From Hyphomicrobiales bacterium (lineage in GTDB: Bacteria; Pseudomonadota; Alphaproteobacteria; Rhizobiales; Aestuariivirgaceae), in assembly GCA_023266715.1 (NCBI GenBank), contig JAHFPK010000132.1:1-7626 (forward strand): DNA of 7,626 nt, written 5' to 3'. Below are positions 5,116-7,626 of the stretch, one piece after another. Below the pieces are notes generated by a model, which saw only the letters and a list, made by a program, of their open reading frames with translations, did not search any database and was not told where the DNA came from. Numbering within the stretch: position 1 is the stretch's first letter; every line of letters starts with the position of its first letter. A program made the translations under genes and the position numbers.

Positions 5116-7626
5116 TCAGCCCAAGGCGACTTCAAGGAACTCTTTCAGCTCCTTCAAGTGCCTGCTCATCAATCCGGTAGCCGTGGATGCCGAGGCATGG
5201 CGTCCGGCATAACTGACTGTTGTGTTCTTTGCCTTCAGATAATCCAACACCCGCTCAATATTGGGCTGGGCATAGGTCCAGGCCCCCATGTTCATCGGCT
5301 CTTCCTGACACCAGACAAACTCCGCGTTCTTGAATCTGGCGAGTTCCTGGATCAGGGCCTTGTGGGGCCAGGGATAAAGCTGCTCGACGCGCAACAGATA
5401 AATATCGGTGAGCCCGCGCTTCTCGCGCTCCTCATAGAGATCATAATAAACCTTGCCGGAACACATGACGACGCGGTGAATCTTGTCATCAGCCACAAGC
5501 TTGATCGGCTGATCCTTGAGAGTCTCGGCATCATCCCAGAGAATGCGGTGGAAGGAGGTGCCTTCGGCGAATTCTTCCAGCTTTGATGTGGCGCGCTTAT
5601 TCCTGAGCAACGACTTCGGCGTCATCATGATCAGCGGTTTGCGGATGTCGCGCTTCAACTGGCGGCGCAGAACGTGGAAATAATTTGCCGGCGTGGTGCA
5701 GTTGGCAATCTGCATGTTGTCTTCGGCGCACATCTGCAGGAAGCGTTCAAGCCGCGCCGATGAATGCTCCGGTCCCTGGCCTTCATAGCCATGGGGCAGG
5801 AGCACCACGAGGCCCGACATGCGCAGCCATTTGCGCTCGCCGGAGGAAATGAACTGGTCGAAGACCACCTGCGCGCCATTGGCGAAGTCGCCGAACTGCG
5901 CTTCCCAGAGGGTGAGCGTGTTGGGCTCCGCCAGCGAATAGCCGTATTCAAAGCCGAGCACGGCTTCTTCCGAGAGCATGGAATTGATGACTTCAATCTT
6001 GACCGGTTGGTCCTTTACCATGTGGTTCAGCGGCGTGTAGAGCTTGCCGGTTTGCTGATCGACCAACACGGCGTGGCGTTGCGAGAAGGTGCCGCGCTGC
6101 ACGTCCTGGCCGGACAGCCTGATCTTGAAGCCATCATTGAGCAGGGTGGCAAAGGCCAGGTTTTCGCCCATGGACCAGTCGAGGCCTGCGCCGTCTTCAA
6201 TCATCTTGTGGCGGGCATCGAGCACGCGCTGCATGGTTTTATGAACCGCGAAGGTCTTCGGCGCCCTGGTGATTTTGAGACCGATGTCCTTGAGCGTCTT
6301 GAGTTCAACGCCGGTGAGGCCCTTGCGCGGATCGTCGAGGTCCTTGGCTGATTTCATGCCGGACCAGCGGCCATCGAGCCAGTCGGCCTTGTTGGCCTTG
6401 TAGCTTTCGGAAGCGGCAAAATCCTCATCAAGGCTCTTGCGGTAGTCGGCCTTCATGGCGTCAAATTCTTCCGCGGTGATGACACCTTCAGCAATGAGCC
6501 GCTTGGAATAGACGTTCACGATTGTCTCGTGGGCGGCGATCGCCTTGTACATCAGGGGCTGGGTGAAAAAGGGTTCGTCCGTTTCATTATGGCCGAAGCG
6601 GCGATAACAGAACATGTCGACGACCACGGGCTTCTTGAATTTCTGGCGGAATTCGATGGCAATCTTGGCGGCAAACACCACGGATTCCGGATCGTCGCCA
6701 TTGGCATGGAAGATCGGCGCTTCAATCATCTTGGCCACATCGGATGGATAGGGCGAAGAGCGGGCGAAGTGCGGGCTGGTGGTGAAGCCGATCTGATTGT
6801 TGACGATGAAATGAATGGAGCCACCGGACTTGTGGCCGCGAAGGCCTGACAATCCGAAACATTCAGCAACAACACCCTGGCCAGCGAAGGCCGCATCGCC
6901 ATGAATGAGCAGTGGCAAAACACTCTTGCGTTCTTTGTCGCCACGCTGGTCCTGCTTGGCGCGGGCCTTGCCCAGCACAACGGGATCAACAATTTCCAGA
7001 TGCGAGGGATTGGCGGTAAGTGAAAGATGAACCGTGTTGTTGTCAAACATGCGGTCAGACGAAGAACCCAAATGATATTTCACATCGCCTGATCCTTCGA
7101 CTTCATCAGGGGTTGAAGAGCCGCCCTTGAATTCATGGAAAATGGCGGAGAAGGGTTTCTCCATCACATTGGCCAGCACATTCAGGCGGCCGCGATGTGC
7201 CATGCCAAGAACGATTTCCTTTATGCCCAATTGGCCGCCGCGCTTGATGATCTGCTCAAGAGCCGGAATCATGCTTTCGCCGCCATCAAGGCCGAAGCGC
7301 TTGGTACCGGTGTATTTTACGTTGAGAAAATTCTCAAAGCCCTCGCCCTCGATGAGCTTTCGCAGGATGGATTTCTTACCCTCCGGCGTGAAGGAAATTT
7401 CCTTGTCAGCGCCTTCAATGCGCTGTTGCAGCCAGGCCTTTTGCACGGGATCCGAGATGTGCATGAATTCCACACCAAGCGTGTGGCAATAGGTGCGTTT
7501 CAGAATGTCGATGATCTGGCGGATGGTCGCCTGCTCCAACCCTAAAACCTTGTCGAGGAAAATGGGGCGGTCGAGGTCGGCTTCGCTGAAGCCATAGGAA
7601 GCGGGGTCAAGCTCCGGCTGGGCGGG
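5116..7626 (-). CDS. sucA: 2-oxoglutarate dehydrogenase E1 (N-terminus missing)
   Basis: SucA is the thiamine-diphosphate enzyme that decarboxylates 2-oxoglutarate and succinylates the lipoyl arm of SucB. The window holds 836 codons; the frame is open to the right edge, so the start lies outside. Comparison with E. coli SucA suggests that roughly 110-150 residues are missing. Counting from the right edge, the visible protein begins with the family segment ELDPASYGF. It then has HRGRLN (144-149), NPSHLEIVDPVV (from 206), the cofactor-binding segment HGDAAFAGQG (242-251) with VNNQIGFTTS (275-284), and CYRRFGHNETDEP (340-352). The pyrimidine-binding transketolase domain follows, with SGQDVQRGTFSQRHA, LSEEAVLGFEYGY and LPHGYEGQGPEHSSARLERF (610-629). 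The C-terminal domain ends YAGRHASAS and a charged tail. No frameshift or missing motif is seen. A TTG at 7539 is internal, because family-typical sequence continues upstream of it. The promoter of the operon must lie outside the window. Confidence 0.98.
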   Translation of the reverse strand, partial: PAQPELDPASYGFSEADLDRPIFLDKVLGLEQATIRQIIDILKRTYCHTLGVEFMHISDPVQKAWLQQRIEGADKEISFTPEGKKSILRKLIEGEGFENFLNVKYTGTKRFGLDGGESMIPALEQIIKRGGQLGIKEIVLGMAHRGRLNVLANVMEKPFSAIFHEFKGGSSTPDEVEGSGDVKYHLGSSSDRMFDNNTVHLSLTANPSHLEIVDPVVLGKARAKQDQRGDKERKSVLPLLIHGDAAFAGQGVVAECFGLSGLRGHKSGGSIHFIVNNQIGFTTSPHFARSSPYPSDVAKMIEAPIFHANGDDPESVVFAAKIAIEFRQKFKKPVVVDMFCYRRFGHNETDEPFFTQPLMYKAIAAHETIVNVYSKRLIAEGVITAEEFDAMKADYRKSLDEDFAASESYKANKADWLDGRWSGMKSAKDLDDPRKGLTGVELKTLKDIGLKITRAPKTFAVHKTMQRVLDARHKMIEDGAGLDWSMGENLAFATLLNDGFKIRLSGQDVQRGTFSQRHAVLVDQQTGKLYTPLNHMVKDQPVKIEVINSMLSEEAVLGFEYGYSLAEPNTLTLWEAQFGDFANGAQVVFDQFISSGERKWLRMSGLVVLLPHGYEGQGPEHSSARLERFLQMCAEDNMQIANCTTPANYFHVLRRQLKRDIRKPLIMMTPKSLLRNKRATSKLEEFAEGTSFHRILWDDAETLKDQPIKLVADDKIHRVVMCSGKVYYDLYEEREKRGLTDIYLLRVEQLYPWPHKALIQELARFKNAEFVWCQEEPMNMGAWTYAQPNIERVLDYLKAKNTTVSYAGRHASASTATGLMSRHLKELKEFLEVALG

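Noticed and set aside
4372..5586. A 404-codon open frame on the plus strand, antisense to the sucB start and the sucA end.
   Set aside because: It is antisense to two genes with intact family motifs and spans their junction. Its first part is a Ser/Ala/Thr-rich mirror of the SucB linker region, and it shows no recognisable domain.
5764..6351. A 195-codon plus-strand open frame opposite sucA.
   Set aside because: It lies wholly within the conserved SucA coding sequence and shows no domain; it is a by-product of the GC-rich third codon positions of sucA.
7537..7539. TTG as a start codon for sucA.
   Set aside because: The frame continues upstream to the window edge, and those 29 codons encode family-typical SucA sequence, so the TTG is an internal Leu codon.

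Overview
The window looks like the chromosome of an alphaproteobacterium, most likely from the Rhizobiales/Hyphomicrobiales. The evidence is the gene order sucA-sucB-(short-chain dehydrogenase)-lpdA, which I recall from rhizobial genomes, together with the alphaproteobacterial flavour of the protein sequences and a fairly high GC content. I cannot place it to genus. Almost all of the sequence is protein-coding. I see no rRNA, tRNA, CRISPR array, insertion sequence, integrase or attachment site.

Layout. Four genes run leftwards on the minus strand as a tight operon: sucA (7626 to 5116, its N-terminus cut by the window edge), sucB (5093 to 3912), a YgfF-like short-chain dehydrogenase (3899 to 3141) and lpdA (start best placed at 3111, end 1723). 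Gaps between them are 22, 12 and 29 nt, and each downstream gene has a clear Shine-Dalgarno sequence. After a 115-nt AT-rich gap comes a single-domain response regulator on the same strand (1607 to 1209). The left edge holds the 3' part of a plus-strand FAD-dependent DAO-family oxidoreductase (1 to 1208). Its stop codon directly abuts the stop codon of the response regulator, with no base between them.

How the genes work together. SucA (E1o, thiamine-dependent decarboxylase), SucB (E2o, lipoyl succinyltransferase) and LpdA (E3, dihydrolipoamide dehydrogenase) form the 2-oxoglutarate dehydrogenase complex of the TCA cycle, which makes succinyl-CoA, CO2 and NADH. All catalytic motifs I looked for in the three proteins are intact. 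The short-chain dehydrogenase is locked into the operon by spacing, and its ribosome binding site overlaps the sucB stop codon, but its substrate is unknown. The response regulator and the oxidoreductase have no evident link to the complex; the gap before the regulator may hold its own promoter.

I did not find a convincing undescribed system. The points most worth a second look are the uncharacterised dehydrogenase inside a core TCA operon, its Pro-to-Ala change in the usual PG motif, the orphan receiver protein behind lpdA, and a small inverted repeat centred on a possible -10 element in front of that receiver.
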